Positions 10,885 to 23,073 are shown, counted from the stretch's first letter. The stretch: DNA of 64,000 nucleotides from Bubalus kerabau (GCF_029407905.1 NC_073643.1:41574501-41638500), one strand, 5' to 3'. Notes: generated from the sequence alone by a model not told the origin. Program-made: numbers and translations.

Positions 10885-11479
10885 TGACCAACCTAGACAG
10901 CATATTAAAAAGCAGAGACATCACATTGTCAACGAAGGTCAGTATAATTAAGTTTCCAGTCGTCAGGTACAGATGTAAGAGCTGGACCATCAAGAAGGCT
11001 GAGTGTCAAAAAACTGATGTTTTCAAATTGTGGTATTGAAGAAGACTCTTGAGAGTCCCTTGAACTGCAAGGAGATCAAACAATACTAAAAGAAATCAAC
11101 ATTGAATATTCATTGGAAGGACTGATGCTGAAGCTGAAGTTCCAATATTCTGGCCACCTGATGGGAAGAACTGACTTATTTGAAAAGACCCTTATGCTGG
11201 GAAAGATTGAAGGCAAAAGGAGAAGAGGGCAGCAGAAGATGGGGTGGTTTGATAGCATCACCAACTCAATGGACATGAGTTTGAGCAAACTCCAGGAGAT
11301 AGTGAAAGACAGGGGAGCCTGGTGTGCTGCAGTCCATGGGGTCACAGAGTTGGACACGATTTAATGACTCAACGACAACAACATCTCATTCCCATCTACA
11401 TCATCTCATTAAACACCTACATGATCTCACCCACCTATAACCACATAAGATAGGATGCAGGGTAATGGCCGTTATATGG

Positions 11480-11598
11480 AGCAGCCACAGATATTTGTGT
11501 TTAAATCCTTACTTCCCTACTTACTAGCTGTGTAGCTTCAGATAAGTTGCTTAACCTCTCTGGGTCTCAGACTCCTAACTTTAAAACAGAGGTAAGGA
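11480..11598 (+). mobile_element. MIR SINE, left part
   Basis: MIR core is clear: CTTACTAGCTGTGTAGCTTCAGATAAGTTGCTTAACCTCTCTGGGTCTCAG. The element is split by the CHR SINE that follows, and a weak continuation may lie at 11911-12090. Confidence 0.75.
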
Positions 11599-11910
11599 GC
11601 CTTCCTTGGTGGTGCAGTAAATCTGCCTGCCAGTACAGGGGACGTGTTCAATCCCTGATCTGGGAAGGTCCCACATAGCAATGTGCGCTTAAGTTCGTGC
11701 ACCACAACTACTGAAGCACGAACTTTAGAGTCCACACAGCTGCGACTATTGAGCGCATACTCCCTAGAGCCCTCACTACAATGAGAAGCCCATGCCCTGC
11801 AACTCGAGTAGCCAATACTCCCCACAACAAGAGGAAGGCCTCGCAGCAAGAAAGATCCTGCACAGCCAAAAATAAATAAATAAATAAAAATCTTTAAAAA
11901 TTAAAAAAAA
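11599..11910 (+). mobile_element. CHR-type tRNA-Glu SINE inside MIR
   Basis: Head GCCTTCCTTGGTGGTGCAGTA, B-box-like TGTTCAATCCC, CHR body with GAAGCCCATGCCCTGCAAC, and an AAATAAATAAATAAATAAAAA tail. A short AGGTAA repeat flanks it and may be the TSD. Confidence 0.88.
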
Positions 11911-12090
11911 AGGTAAAATAATACTTGACTCTGAGTCTTAATATAAGGACTAAGCATTGTTATCCCCATGGGCTTCTAAGAACCACACTGGCACATCGTC
12001 AATGCTTAACCGAACGTTTCCCATAAGTGGTTAGTGCTGTTTCCACAGCACCCTGGATGCTGCCTGGCACACAGTAGGTGCTTAATAAAA
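11911..12090 (+). mobile_element. MIR-like right part
   Basis: GGTAAAATAATACTTGACTC continues the interrupted MIR. CTGGCACACAGTAGGTGCTTAATAAA at 12065-12090 is a MIR/L2-type 3' end. They may be one element or two. Confidence 0.5.
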
Positions 12091-12199
12091 GTCCGTTTCT
12101 CAGAGGGAGGAGGAGAACAGGAGAGGGATCTAGGGGAGTGCCTAAGTAGACCGACTTCTCTTAACATCTAAGCCTATGAAGGAAAACACAGGGGCTCAA

Positions 12200-12375
12200 A
12201 CAATAATGGCAATTTTTATTTATGTAGTTTTTGTATAGCTTATGAAGCACATTCATATGCTTTCATTAAAACCTCTGAATAAACCCAAGGCAGAAAGGGT
12301 ATTATCAGTACTTCTTGAGAAATTTAAGGTCCAGGGAGGTGAAGGAGCAGAAGAGCACCCACGTGCCACTACAGA
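12200..12375 (-). mobile_element. MIR-like relic, antisense
   Basis: Order of ATAATGGCAATTTTTATTTATG, CTTTCATTAAAACCTCTGAATAAACCC, GTATTATCAGTACTTCTTGAGAAATTTAAGG follows an antisense MIR layout. Diverged. Confidence 0.4.
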
Positions 12376-12799
12376 TGAAGGAGGACGATTATAGAGCAGA
12401 GTTTGTGGGTTTAGCCATAAGGAAGCCCTTGGTGACCTTCCAGAGAGCGTGTTCAATAGAGTGGTGGGGAGAGACACCAGATCTTGGGGACTGAGGAAGG
12501 TACTGATGGAGAGGAAAGAAGAACCAGCCTCTTGGTAACAAAACAAAGGAGAGAAATGGGATGTGAATAGGAACAAATAATGGCTTTTTCAAAATAAGAG
12601 TGACCTGTGTGCAGTTATCCATTGAAAATGACTTATTCAGGCTGATTTGTGATGACTGAAACTTAAAAAGAAATAAATCGTGGTGCTTGAAGGATCACTT
12701 TGAAAAATGAGTCTTTGCAAAAGAATTCTCAATAGACTGGGGCTGGGGTAGGGGGGAGATCTAAGTGGCCAGTAAAAATAGGAAGAAACACTCATCTTC
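12376..12799. other. Unclassified stretch, no gene seen
   Basis: Purine-rich on the + strand, with no repeat or coding block that I recognise. Confidence 0.35.
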
Positions 12800-13084
12800 C
12801 CTCATACTAAAATAAATACTAGTAAAGTAAGAATGAGATACTATTTTTCACCAACGAAATGACCTAGATGAAACTATTCGATAAAATGGAGAGGAAGTGG
12901 GAGCATAGGGACCCATACTCTGCTGATGGCAGGGGAAGTGGGTGTATTCTTTTGAAGAATATATTTTGAAAACATTTACCAAATGTAAAATGTACATGCT
13001 CTTTCACTCAGCAATTTCACTTGGTAATTATCCTAGAGACATACTTCCATATATGGGCAAGGATATTTATTGGAGCATTGCTCT

Positions 13085-13122
<38 letters not shown>

Positions 13123-13480
13123 CAGAGAAAGAGAAAGAGGAGAAAGAAGGAAAATTACCCAAATTTCCCTAGGTAGAGCAATACTAACATAATTGTACAT
13201 GGTACATCCATTCAGCAGTTGAAAGAATGAGGGGGTTCTCTATGTCCTAACATGGAGTGGAGTTAATCACATATAAGTGAATTTTAAAAAGGCAAACATT
13301 CTATAAAATCATGCTGAAATATGCAGCAAAAGTGGCTAGAAAACAAGAAAGTATTAAAATTGACTATTTGGGAAGAGTAAGAAGAGAAAGGGGTGATATT
13401 ATTTTTCATATTATTTTCCTCTCTCCTATGAGTGGTTTTTTTAAAAAACAAAACAAAACAAAACAAAAACCATGAGCATG
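12800..13480 (+). mobile_element. Ancient L1M/HAL1-type LINE 3' region
   Basis: Old LINE ORF2 end: GAGATACTATTTTTCACC, CTCTTTCACTCAGCAATTTCACTTGGTAATTATCC and GTACATCCATTCAGCAGTTGAAAGAATGA occur in the expected order. A (TG)n(GA)n microsatellite at 13084-13150 replaces part of it. No open frame remains. Confidence 0.65.
13084..13150. repeat. (TG)n(GA)n microsatellite
   Basis: About 13 TG units followed by GA units and a purine-rich run. It is a compound simple repeat and probably length-variable. Confidence 0.95.
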
Positions 13481-13849
13481 TATTACATTTAAAATAAAAT
13501 ACTGACTTGAAAAATGCCCCCACATGATCCCCTTAAATCTTTAGGTCTTGTAGTAGTACACTTGAAAAAAATTCCACTTATAAAAATTTGACTCATACAC
13601 TCTTTCTTCTGGAACACATCTACTGTATTAAGGTACACCAATACAGTTCAATGACCCATCACCAGTGGGTTTTCTCCACTGGCCATTTCCTCTACTGTGG
13701 AGACTACCAAATTGCCAAGTTAGTCTCACAACCTAAGTCATTAAATACCTTTCAACACCCTCAGTGCATACAGGCTCATTTGGAATGAGTCCAGGATAAT
13801 AAAAGAGTGTTTGAGGACTGTCCCATTTTGAATTAATAGATGGAGTCTC

Positions 13850-13935
13850 CCAAATCTGACTGATCATTATAATCTCTGGGGTGCTCTTTTAAAAATATAC
13901 ACTTACTACTACTCATCCTCCATTCTGACTTAATA
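13850..13935 (+). mobile_element. MER5-like fragment
   Basis: CAAATCTGACTGATCATTAT and AATCTCTGGGGTGCTCTTTT followed by AAAAATATAC resemble the conserved end of MER5-type hAT relics. Weak call. Confidence 0.35.
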
Positions 13936-15583
13936 CATCAAAGTTGGTGCCCTGAATTATGGGATTTTGCATGTTGTGTGTTTTTAATTTTCTGAATTAT
14001 GGGTTTGTGTGTTGTGTGCTTTTAATTTTCAAGGGCCAGGTTAAGGAATTCCTGCATTGCATTGTGGCAACTCTTTCTTTTTTCTTAGAAATTACTATGC
14101 AATGGTGCCAGCCATTCTCTCTAGAACAGGAGTCCCAATTTGTTGGCTCAGTAACTGGGAACATGTTTACAGTTGCCAGAAGTCTGTTGACACGCAGAGG
14201 GAATGCGCAAGTGAGGACAGTGTCCCCTAAACTTCTCAAATGGAGATTTCAGTCACAGAGAACACCTTCTAGAAGATCACAGCTAAGACATCTGTTGAGC
14301 TAAGATTGTGGGAGGAGGGCTCATGGGAGCTGCATAAAGCAGCACTTTCCAACACTCTTAAGGATATACAGCGTTTGTCAAGGCACTCTGCATGTAAGTA
14401 GGGGCCCTTGCTGAAATGATTGCCTCTGATGTCTACCGTTCCCAAAGCTTTGCTGGTGGTTCGCTTAACAGAGATGGACATCAGCCTCGGAAGAAACTCA
14501 GTTTGGTCTTGAATGTAGATATCCTTCCCCTCCAAACTATCTAAAATATTATCCAGAGGTTTGTACAAAATGGACTTGGAGAACTGCCTATCAAGACCCT
14601 CACCCCCACCCCCTTGAAGACTTAAGCTGTTTTTCTTTGGTTCTTATTCATTTAAAATGAAAATTATACTTTCACCATGAAAAAACTGTGTTAGCTTTGC
14701 AGGCTCTCCAGATTAACTTCTCAGTGCTGCCCCTGTTTTTGTACCTTCGCGCTGACCTGACGGCTTGCAGTTCCCCAAGTGCTCCAAGATACTTCATACT
14801 CTGTCCCTTCACGCATGCTCTTCTTTTGTTCTTCCTTGCCTTTTTCGGCTTGGCTAACTTCTATCCTTCAACTCCAAACTCAGCATCTCTGCACTGCTCT
14901 GATCTCATCTTCGGTAATTATTTTACCCTCTAAAAATTATATTTCTTTGTTTATATTTGCACAGAATATCTCTGGACAATTATTAGACATTAATAACAAT
15001 TGTTTAGGCAGTGGAATGGCTGGGAAACAAGGGTGGGAGGAAAGATGCTTCACTGCTCATTTTCTGTTTGCTCCTTTGCTCTTTTGTACTACGTAAATTT
15101 ACACCTACTCCAATCAATACAATTCAAATTTTAAAACAATAACACATCTCAGCTTCAGAAGAAATTCTATTCTATACTCCTCACAGATTAACAACTTTTA
15201 GGCATATTTCCAAATCTGTCTCTTAAAACAATCTTTATTTTTAATTTCACAAGTAATATGTAAATTTTCTCCATTATAAATGCCAATGCAAATTAGTCTT
15301 TCTGCTACCAGGCTTCTCTGACATGATACTCATGTGATTTCCATTCTTGTCTTAAATATGTCTTTGGTCTTAAAAAAGAAATCTCTGGGGTGTAAGAGGG
15401 TCAATTGTTTATACAAAATGTTGACTTGAGATGCTTTAAAATTAATAACGTTGGGTTTTGCTGAAATGGTTCATTAGGGTGACAGTTGTCACAGGTTCCC
15501 CAGACCTAGAAGGGTTTCCAGGATGTTGGATTTTCAGCGTTGAAACTGGAGACACCTGATCAATTAGAATGGACACCCGCCCA
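13936..15583. other. Long unclassified stretch, no gene seen
   Basis: Mostly single-copy-looking AT-rich DNA. The 13960-14040 part holds a short imperfect duplication (CTGAATTATGGG... then TGTTGTGTG.TTTTAATTTTC twice). Open frames here are under 115 codons and show no recognisable domain. Confidence 0.4.
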
Positions 15584-15595
15584 AAGAGAAGGGAT

Positions 15596-15809
15596 GTGTG
15601 CCTGCTCAGTTGCTTCAGTCATGTCCAACTCTTTGCAACCCCACGGACTATAGCCCGCCAGGTTCCTCTGTCCATGGCATTTCCCAGGCAAGAATACTGG
15701 AGTGAGTTGTCATTTCCTTTTCCTGGGGATCTTCCTGATCCAGGGATCGAACCTTTGTCTCCTGTGTTGGCAGGCAGATTTGTTACCACTCAGCCACCTG
15801 GGAAGCCCG
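15596..15809 (-). mobile_element. Bov-tA SINE with 12-bp TSD
   Basis: Antisense Bov-tA whose right end is the complement of the tRNA-like head (CCACCTGGGAAGCCC). TSD AAGAGAAGGGAT is perfect at 15584-15595 and 15810-15821. Confidence 0.95.
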
Positions 15810-15821
15810 AAGAGAAGGGAT

Positions 15822-16839
15822 ACCTTATATGAAATCCCACACTGGGTACTGGTGCCTGGCAGCTGATTACTAGCCCTAGTTTTGTAGCTTTCCTTATCTT
15901 TCCAGAAGCTATGTTCATCAACTCCATGACCTTTTTAAAAAGATCTTCACTTCTACTTTAAATTTCAAAATGAAATAAGTGGCATAAAGAAAGAATTTCT
16001 ACGACATTTGATGCTGCTATGTTCTTAACTGAAGCTGGAAGATTTATCACCTTTAATGGTACATGCAAAGTAAATCTTATTTTTAATTTTAGACTCAAAA
16101 AGAAAAAATACCATTCTGACATTTTTTTTTTCCTGAAATAGTCCAACGTTTACTAAGTCAAGAACCATTCAATCTAATTGTATAGTATGGTAGAAATAAG
16201 TAATTAAAAAGTAAATTAGCAGATGAAAATAATGAGTTTGTAAGTGGGAGGGGAAGAGAGGGCTATAAATGTACTCAACCTAAGAAAAAAGTGAAGATTA
16301 ATTTCAGTTAGAAGTTGATCTAGAGAGCTCATTGAGTTTTCAGCTTAAAACTGAAATGCGTGCTGAATAAAGCTGTTCCAGACTTCATTAACCAGTAATC
16401 TGTGTACATAAGAGTGACACTGAGTGAATAAATGTTGTGGAGCAAAATAAATAAGTTTTTCAAAATAAATGTCTTTTAACAGTAGTTGGCTATTAGTTAA
16501 AATAATGAAACAGCTTCAAAAAGCGAGTCTATGAAGTTTTCCTCTTTTATGCTTCCTCCTGCCCATTCACAATTTTATTTTCTCATTTCAGAAACCTACA
16601 AATAAAGAGAGCAATTTTATATATTCTGTAGATCTTTGCAAAAAGATGAAAGATACATATTGAAGGTTTTGTCCACAAATGAGTTTGGAAGATCACACAG
16701 AACATTTTAAAATGGTTATTTGGCCACTCCTGATGGCTTGGGGCAGCCAGAAGAGGAATTCTTTATCTGGATGCCTTTCTGAAAGTATAAAGCCATCTGA
16801 ACTTTAGAAAAAGTCTGCAAAGTTTGGTGTTTATGTGTA
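15822..16839. other. Unclassified AT-rich stretch
   Basis: No repeat family or gene recognised. Confidence 0.4.
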
Positions 16840-17574
16840 CATGGAGCAAAAGCAAAAACAAAACCCAGTTGTGGAAGGGACTGGTGATAGAAGAAAGGCT
16901 CGATGCTGTAAAGAGCAATATTGCATAGGAACCTGGAATGTCAGGTCCATGAATCAAGGCAAATTGGAAGTGGTCAAACAGGAGATGACAAGAGCGAACA
17001 TTGACATTCTAGGAATCGGCGAACTAAGACAGACTGGAATGGGTGAATTTAACTCAGATGACCATTATATCTATTACTGTGGGCAAAAATCCCTTAGAAG
17101 AAATGGAGTAGCCATCATGGTCAGGAAAAGAGTCTGAAATGCAGTACTAGGATGCAATCTCAAAAATGATAGAACGATCTCTGTTCATTTCCAAGGCAAA
17201 CCATTCAATATCACAGTAATTCAAGTCTATGCCCCCATCAGTAAAGCTGAAGAAGCTGAAGTTGAACGGGTCTAAGAAGACCTGCAAGATGTTCTAGAAC
17301 TAACACCCAAAAAAGATGTTCTTTTCATTATAGGAGACTGGAATGCAAAAGTAGGAAGTCAAGAGATACCTGGAGTAACAGGCAAATTTGGCCTTGGAGT
17401 ACAAAACAAAGCAGGTCAAAGGCTAACAGAGTTTCGCCAAGAGAATGCACTGGTCATAGCAAACACCCTCTTCCAACAACACAAGAGAAGACTCTACACA
17501 TGGACATCACCACATGGTCAATACTGAAATCAGATTGATAATATTCTTTGCAGCCAAAGATGATGAAGAAATCC
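16840..17574 (+). mobile_element. BovB 5' part (endonuclease domain), 3' part missing
   Basis: Starts near the usual BovB ORF start (ATGGAGCAAAAGC) and covers the AP-endonuclease domain: GTWNVRS near 16930, GDWNAKVGS near 17336, and an NQID..LCSQ motif near 17530. Stops include TGA at about 17136 where a CGA Arg codon is usual. It ends abruptly without the RT or a 3' tail, which an ordinary target-primed insertion would have, so a rearrangement is implied. Confidence 0.9.
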
Positions 17575-18851
17575 TTCAGTTCAGTTCAGTCGCCCAGTCG
17601 TGTTCGACTCTTTGCGACCCCATGAGCCGCAGCACGCCAGGCCTCCCTGTCCATAACCAACTCCCAGAGTTCACTCAGACTCACGTCCATCGAGTCAGTG
17701 ATGCCATCCAGCCATCTCATACTGTCGTCCCCTTCGCCTCTTGTCCCCAATCCCTCCCAGCATCAGAGTCTTCTCCAATGAGTCAACTCTTCACATGAGG
17801 TGGCCAAAGTACTGGAGTTTCAGCTTTAGCACCATTCCTTCCAAAGAACACCCAGGACTGATCTCCTTCAGAATGGACTGGTTGGATCTCCTTGCAGTCC
17901 AAGGGACTCTCAAGAGTCTTCTCCAACACCACAGTTCAAAAGCATCAATTCTTCGGCTCTTAGCTTTCTTCACAGTCCAACTCTCACATCCATACATGAA
18001 TACTGGAAAAAACATAGCCTTGACTAGATGGACCTTTGTTGGCAAAGTAATGACTCTGTTTTTGAATATGCTATCTAGGTTGGTCATAACTTTCCTTCCA
18101 AAGAGTAAGCGTCTTTTAATTTCATGGCTGCAATCACCATCTGCAGTGATTTTGGAGCCCCCAAAAATAGTCTGACACTGTTTCCACTGTTTCCCCATCT
18201 ATTTCCCATGAAGTGATGGGACCAGATGCCATGATCTTCATTTTCTGAATGTTGAGCTTTAAGCCAACTTTTTCACTCTCCACTTTCACTTTCATCAAGA
18301 GGCTTTTTAGTTCCTCTTCACTTTCTGCCATAAGGGTGGTGTCATCTGCATATCTGAGGTTATTGATATTTCTCCCGGCAATCTTGATTCCAGCTTATGC
18401 TTCTTCCAGCCCAGCCTTTCTCATGATGTACTCTGCATAGAAGTTAAATAAGCAGGGTGACAATATACAGCCTTGACGTACTCCTTTTCCTATTTGGAAC
18501 CAGTCTGTTGTTCCATGTCCAGTTCTAACTGTTGCTTCCTGACCTGCATACACATTTCTCAAGAGGCAGGTCAGGTGGTCTGGTATTCCCATCTCTTTCA
18601 GAATTTTCCACAGTTTATTATGATCCACACAGTCAAAGGCTTTGGCATAATCAATAAAGCAAAAATAGATGTTTTTCTGGAACTCTCTTGCTTTTTCCAT
18701 GATCCAGTGGATGTTGGCAATTTGATCTCTGGTTCCTCTGCCTTTTCTAAAACCAGCTTGAACATCTGGAAGTTCATGGTTCATGTACTGCTGAAGCCTG
18801 GCTTGGAGAATTTTGAGCATTACTTTACTGGCGTGTGAGATGAGTGCAATT
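17575..18851 (-). mobile_element. BovB RT and 3' end, opposite orientation
   Basis: Begins at its tail complement (TTCAGTTCAGTTCAG) and runs leftward-reading through the 3' region and the RT to the TIALISHAS segment. The palm motif is the canonical YADD (complement of 18341-18352). Frameshifts and an in-frame stop (CAA to TAA in the LEEA.AGIK segment, near 18397) break it. It stands directly against a + strand BovB endonuclease piece. Confidence 0.93.
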
Positions 18852-19196
18852 AGGGAGGAAAAATATCTGGATACTAATACTTTGCCTTCCCATCAGTATG
18901 TTCAACATTTCTAACTGATTGGGGAGGCCCTGAAGGAGGCCAGTTGAGTAAAAAAAAGAAAAAAAAGGCACCCCTCTCCAAAGGTGAAAGTAACTCTCAT
19001 GAAGGTGAAGTCTGAACTGATAACGTGGACTCTATATGTAAGTCAGCAAAAAAATATCTAAAATTTAGAAATAGGAAAGATGTTCCTGAATGTTATTTAG
19101 ATCAGTGTTAGATTGACTTTACACTGTCAGGGACATTTCATCACTCATAGGAGGCAGAGATTTTGTATATTTTTATCTGATAGGATTTCAGTTCAG
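18852..19196. other. Unclassified stretch
   Basis: No recognised repeat or gene. Contains an A-rich run at 18950-18967. Confidence 0.4.
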
Positions 19197-19720
19197 TTCA
19201 GTTCAGTCACTCAGTCGTGTCCACTCTTTGCTACCCCATGAATCTCAGTACGCCAGGCCTTCCTGTCCATCACCAACTCCTAGAGTTCACTCAGACTCAC
19301 GTCCATCGAGTCAGTGATGCCATCCAGCCATCTCATCCTCTGTCATCCCCTTCTCCTCCTGCCCCCAATCCCTCCCAGCATCACAGTCTTTTCCAATGAG
19401 TCAACTCTTCACATGAGGTGTCCAAAGTACTACTGGAGTTTCAGCTTTAGCATCACTCCTTCCAAAGAAATCCCAGGGCTGATCTCCTTCAGAATGGACT
19501 GGTTGGATCTCCTTGCAGTCCAAGGGACTCTCAAGAGTCTTCTCCAACACCACAGTTCAAAAGCATCAATTCTTTGGCGCTCGGCCGAAGTCCAACTCTC
19601 ACATCCATACATGACTACTGGAAAAACCATAGCCTTGACTAGACGGATGTTTGTTGGCAAAGTAATGTCTCTGCTTTTGAATATGCTATCTAGGTTGGAC
19701 ATAACTTTCCTTCCAAGGAG
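19197..19720 (-). mobile_element. BovB 3' end, 5'-truncated
   Basis: Tail complement TTCAGTTCAGTTCAGTTCAG followed by the 3' region of the younger BovB subtype (GTTCACTCAGACTCACGTCC). It is truncated at TTCCTTCCAAGGAG. Frameshifted by indels, for example an extra ACT near 19430. Confidence 0.93.
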
Positions 19721-19799
19721 CCAGATGAAATTAAATTCTATCTGGTAGAACAGAAGACCATAAAGTGTATACTTTATGATTTTGTTGGACATTAATCAA

Positions 19800-21112
19800 T
19801 TCTGCAAAAAAAAATTGAGGTAAAATTCATACAACAGAAAATTAACCATTAGCCATTTTAAAGTGTGCAATTTAGTCAAATTTAGTATGTTCAGAATCTT
19901 GTGCAACAGTCTCCTCTATCTAGTTCTAGAACATTTTCATCACCCCAGAAGGAAACTCTGTACCCGTTAAACAGTTAATCCCCATTCCACCACATTCCCA
20001 GCTCCTGTCAACCACAGATCTGCTCTCTGTCTCTATGGAGTTGCTTCCTCCGGATATTTCTTTTGTGTCTAGCTCCTTTCACTTATTATGTTTTTGAGAT
20101 TATCTATGTTGTAGCATGTATCAGTACTTCATGCCTTTTTATAACTGGGTAAAATTCCACTGAACATTTAGCTCACATTTTGTTTATCCATTCATCTGTT
20201 GGTGGACATTGGGTTCTTTCCACCTTTTGGCTACCGTGAACAGTGGTACTGTGATCATTCTTGTATAAGTATTAGTTTGAATATCTGTGTTTAATTCCTT
20301 TGGGTATATACCTTGGACTGGAAATGCTAGATCGTGTAGCAATTTTATGTTTAAGTTTCTGAGGAAGCACCAAACTGGTTTCCATACTGTTTACAGCATT
20401 TTACATTCCCCATGATAATACACAGGTGTTCCAGTTTCCTCATATTCCTGTCAACATTTATTTTCCTTTTCTAAGGGTTGTGATGAACCTAGGGGATGTG
20501 ATCTCATTGTGGTGTTAATTTGTATTACTCTGATGACTAATGACATTGAGCATTTTTTTTATGTGCTTGTTGGCCATTTGTATGTCTTCTTTGGAGACAT
20601 CTTTTCAAGTCCTTTGCTATATTTAAATTGGGTTGTTTGTCCTGTTGTTGAGTTTATAAGTATTCTTTATATATTCTGGACATTAAATAAACTCCTGTCA
20701 CATATATGATCTTCAAATATTTTCTCCCATTTTGTGGGTTGTCTTCTCACTCTTTTGATAAAGTTCAGTTTATTTTTGGTTATTTTTGTTGCTTGTGCTT
20801 TTTGGTGTCATATCTAAGAAAGCATTGTCAAATCCAAAGTCATGAAGATTTACTCCTATGTTTTCTTCTAGGTTTTATAGTTTTAGCTCTTTAGGTCTTT
20901 GATTCATTTTGAGTTCATTTTTGTATATGGTATGAGTCAAAAGTCCAACTTAATTCTTTTGCCTGTGGGTAATCAGTTTTACCAGGATCAATTTTTGAAG
21001 AGACTATTCTTTCTTCATTGAATGGTCTTAGCACCTTTGTCAAAAATCAACTGACTAGAGATGTATAGGCTTGTTCAATTCTATCCTTATTTATCTCTGG
21101 ACTCTCTTTTTA
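19800..21112 (-). mobile_element. Ancient L1M LINE, ORF2 end and 3' UTR
   Basis: Antisense 3' UTR (TTGAGGTAAAATTCATACAACAG, ACATTTTCATCACCCCAGAAG), followed by the complement of ORF2's C-terminal half (CATGCCTTTTTATAACTGGG; GATGACTAATGACATTGAGC; CATTGAATGGTCTTAGCACC). Many stops and indels. It covers about 1.3 kb and is probably L1MA/L1MB age. Open frames on the + strand here are chance frames. Confidence 0.85.
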
Positions 21113-21127
21113 TTTGTTTCCTCCTCC

Positions 21128-21236
21128 AAAGATTCTGATGTGGTTGACCTGGGACTGGCAACCACTCTGTTTGTTCCTTTTTTTTAAGCTCCCCAGGTGA
21201 TCCTACCAGTACTTGGTGTTGACAATCACTGTCTTA
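21128..21236 (+). mobile_element. MER5-like hAT relic
   Basis: AGATTCTGATGTGGTTGACCTGGG, then TTTTTAAGCTCCCCAGGTGATCC and GACAATCACTG, which is the typical right half of a MER5-like element. Confidence 0.55.
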
Positions 21237-21904
21237 AGAGGAGTTCTACTGAAACCACTTCTGATCTAGTAGTCTCTTTGGTGCTTCAGGATTCTCAACG
21301 GGAAAAGTGGATGTGAGTGGGTGTTGCTGGAGAGAGATAATATTTGGGGACTAGTCTTATGTTGACTGTGAGCTTAGGTGAAACAAACACTAGGAAAAAG
21401 AGACATTTCTTATACATCTTCTCACTGTTGTGGCTCCTTTGTGTTTAAGAAAACTAAAACCAAGTCCTTGTCATATGCCACAAAAGGGTAACACAGTCTA
21501 GTGTCTCCAAAACAGTAAGTAAAACAGCAACCTACACCTGAAGTCTATCAGATGATAAATACATTATTAAATAAAGAGTAATGAAGGAATGGACAGCATG
21601 AAAGTAGGAGTTTCGGGAGAAGAGGCTGGTGACCTTGGCAAGCTGGTGAGGGAGATATTTTGACTACGATGGTGCATTCTCTGCTTTTTCAGAAAAAAGT
21701 GGAAATTCGAAGGATTGCGCTTAGAACGATTTGGTGACACAGGGAAAGTCTCTCGCATTGTTAGTCATTTTTTCCAGTGTTGCTTCTTACACTTGGAGCC
21801 TGTCTGACTTCCTACACTGTCACTTCCACACATCTGTTCTTTGAACTAATTCCTCATTTCCGCCTCTTCCTTCTAAAGCACGCTTATTTCTACGAGGCAG
21901 CTTT
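21237..21904. other. Unclassified stretch
   Basis: No gene or repeat recognised. Confidence 0.35.
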
Positions 21905-22049
21905 GTGTAGGGGCTGGATATGCAGGCCTTGGAGCCAAACTGCCAGGGATTGTAGCTCAGCTCTGCTACCCTCTAAATATGAGCTGGGCAGGTTACTCAG
22001 CACCTTTATTTCCTCACACGTATAGAATCCTCTTTATTGAATTATTGTG
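21905..22049 (+). mobile_element. MIR SINE, left part
   Basis: GGCTGGATATGCAGGCCTTGGAGCC, TGAGCTGGGCAGGTTACTCAGC and CACCTTTATTTCCTCACACG follow MIR order. The element is interrupted by a Bov-tA and resumes at about 22263. Confidence 0.65.
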
Positions 22050-22262
22050 AGCTGGTAAATAATCCACCTGCCAATGCAGGAGACGCAAGAGATGCAGGTT
22101 CAGTCCCTGCGTTGGAAAGATGACCTGGAGAAGGAAATGGCAACCTACTCCAGTAATCTCACCTGGAAAATCCAGGGACAGAGAAGCCTGGTGGGCTATG
22201 GTCCATAGGGTCGCAAAGAGTCAGACATGACTGAGAGACTGAACATACACACACAGACACAC
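22050..22262 (+). mobile_element. Bov-tA SINE inside MIR, head truncated
   Basis: Lacks the first ~15 bases of the head and begins at AGCTGGTAAATAATCCACCTG. It has B-box-like GGTTCAGTCCC, the Bov-A unit, and an ACACACACAGACACACACA tail. Confidence 0.9.
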
Positions 22263-22345
22263 ACATTAAAGCACTTAAAATATCACCTGGCATGGAATGA
22301 GTGCTCCATAAACCCTAGCTATTTCATTATTATATTATTATTGCC
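22263..22345 (+). mobile_element. MIR SINE, right part
   Basis: AAGCACTTAAAATATCACCTGGCATGGAATGAGTGCTCCATAAA is the MIR 3' region, continuing 21905-22049. Confidence 0.65.
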
Positions 22346-22907
22346 CAGGAGTTAGAGCCATCAGCTGGAGTAACAGTGAGGAACAGAGGTACCTCTTTGG
22401 GACCGTAGAAGAAGGCTGTGAGGATTCTTAGTGAAACCATGGAGGTCTTAAGCCAACAGTGAGAAATTCTGGACAAAGAATGACTTGAACAGAAGTAGAT
22501 TGGATGGATTTGGCATCTGCTTTAAACAACCATGTAAGTAGGTTTTATCTCATTCCTGATTGGCCTGACAGATGCAGTTCCCCCTTGTAAATGCAACTCT
22601 GTCTTGGGATGGGAAGCAGGCTGCCCCATGGGGATTTCATTTGCCATTTCTAGCTGCCTTGTCTCGGATACCTTCCTAGACTACAATGGGTGACTCAGGA
22701 GCCTTCCCTGTTCGCATATCTGATACCTCTGCTGCAACAATGTAGCCATTTTCTAAGCTGTGTCAAAGAGGTGGATAACACCTGACTTTTCCTATTTGCC
22801 CCCAATTTCTGCTCCATACCTGATCCGACCACAGACTACTCTATCTCCCAAAGCAAAATAGAAGCATGGAAGTACGTGATTTCTAGGTGGAGTTCTCTAG
22901 CTGATTT
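22346..22907. other. Unclassified stretch
   Basis: No gene or repeat recognised. Confidence 0.4.
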
Positions 22908-23073
22908 ATGGACCTAGGTCCTTTCCATCTTTCCACTCTGCCATTTCCAGTGTATCAGTGACAGTGTTCGTTCAAAGGTATAAGAAAGCTGCTACAGTAG
23001 CAGAAAGCAACAGTGTCAAAAAGCAGGAAGAAAGATTTCTTTCAATCATTTCTTTCCTCATCTCAGAAAATAT
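22908..23073 (+). repeat. Inverted-copy source segment A
   Basis: 166 bp that reappear reverse-complemented at 23870-24035 with only a few substitutions. No repeat family is recognised, so this looks like unique DNA. Confidence 0.93.

Larger units (their letters stand above)
9786..11382 (+). mobile_element. BovB LINE, RT to 3' end, twice interrupted
   Basis: 5'-truncated BovB beginning in the RT fingers (TGGAAAAGGTCAGTTTTTATTCC) and ending with an ACTCAACGACAACAACA tail. It is interrupted by a 75-bp BovB 3' end (10063-10137) and by an antisense Bov-A2 (10712-10884). The palm motif reads WADD (10428-10439). Several stops are present, including TGA at 10327-10329 just after the GCILSP motif. 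No intact product is possible. Confidence 0.93.

Noticed and set aside
16255..16275. TATA-like GGCTATAAATG as a promoter
   Set aside because: No downstream gene, initiator or CpG context; expected by chance in AT-rich DNA.
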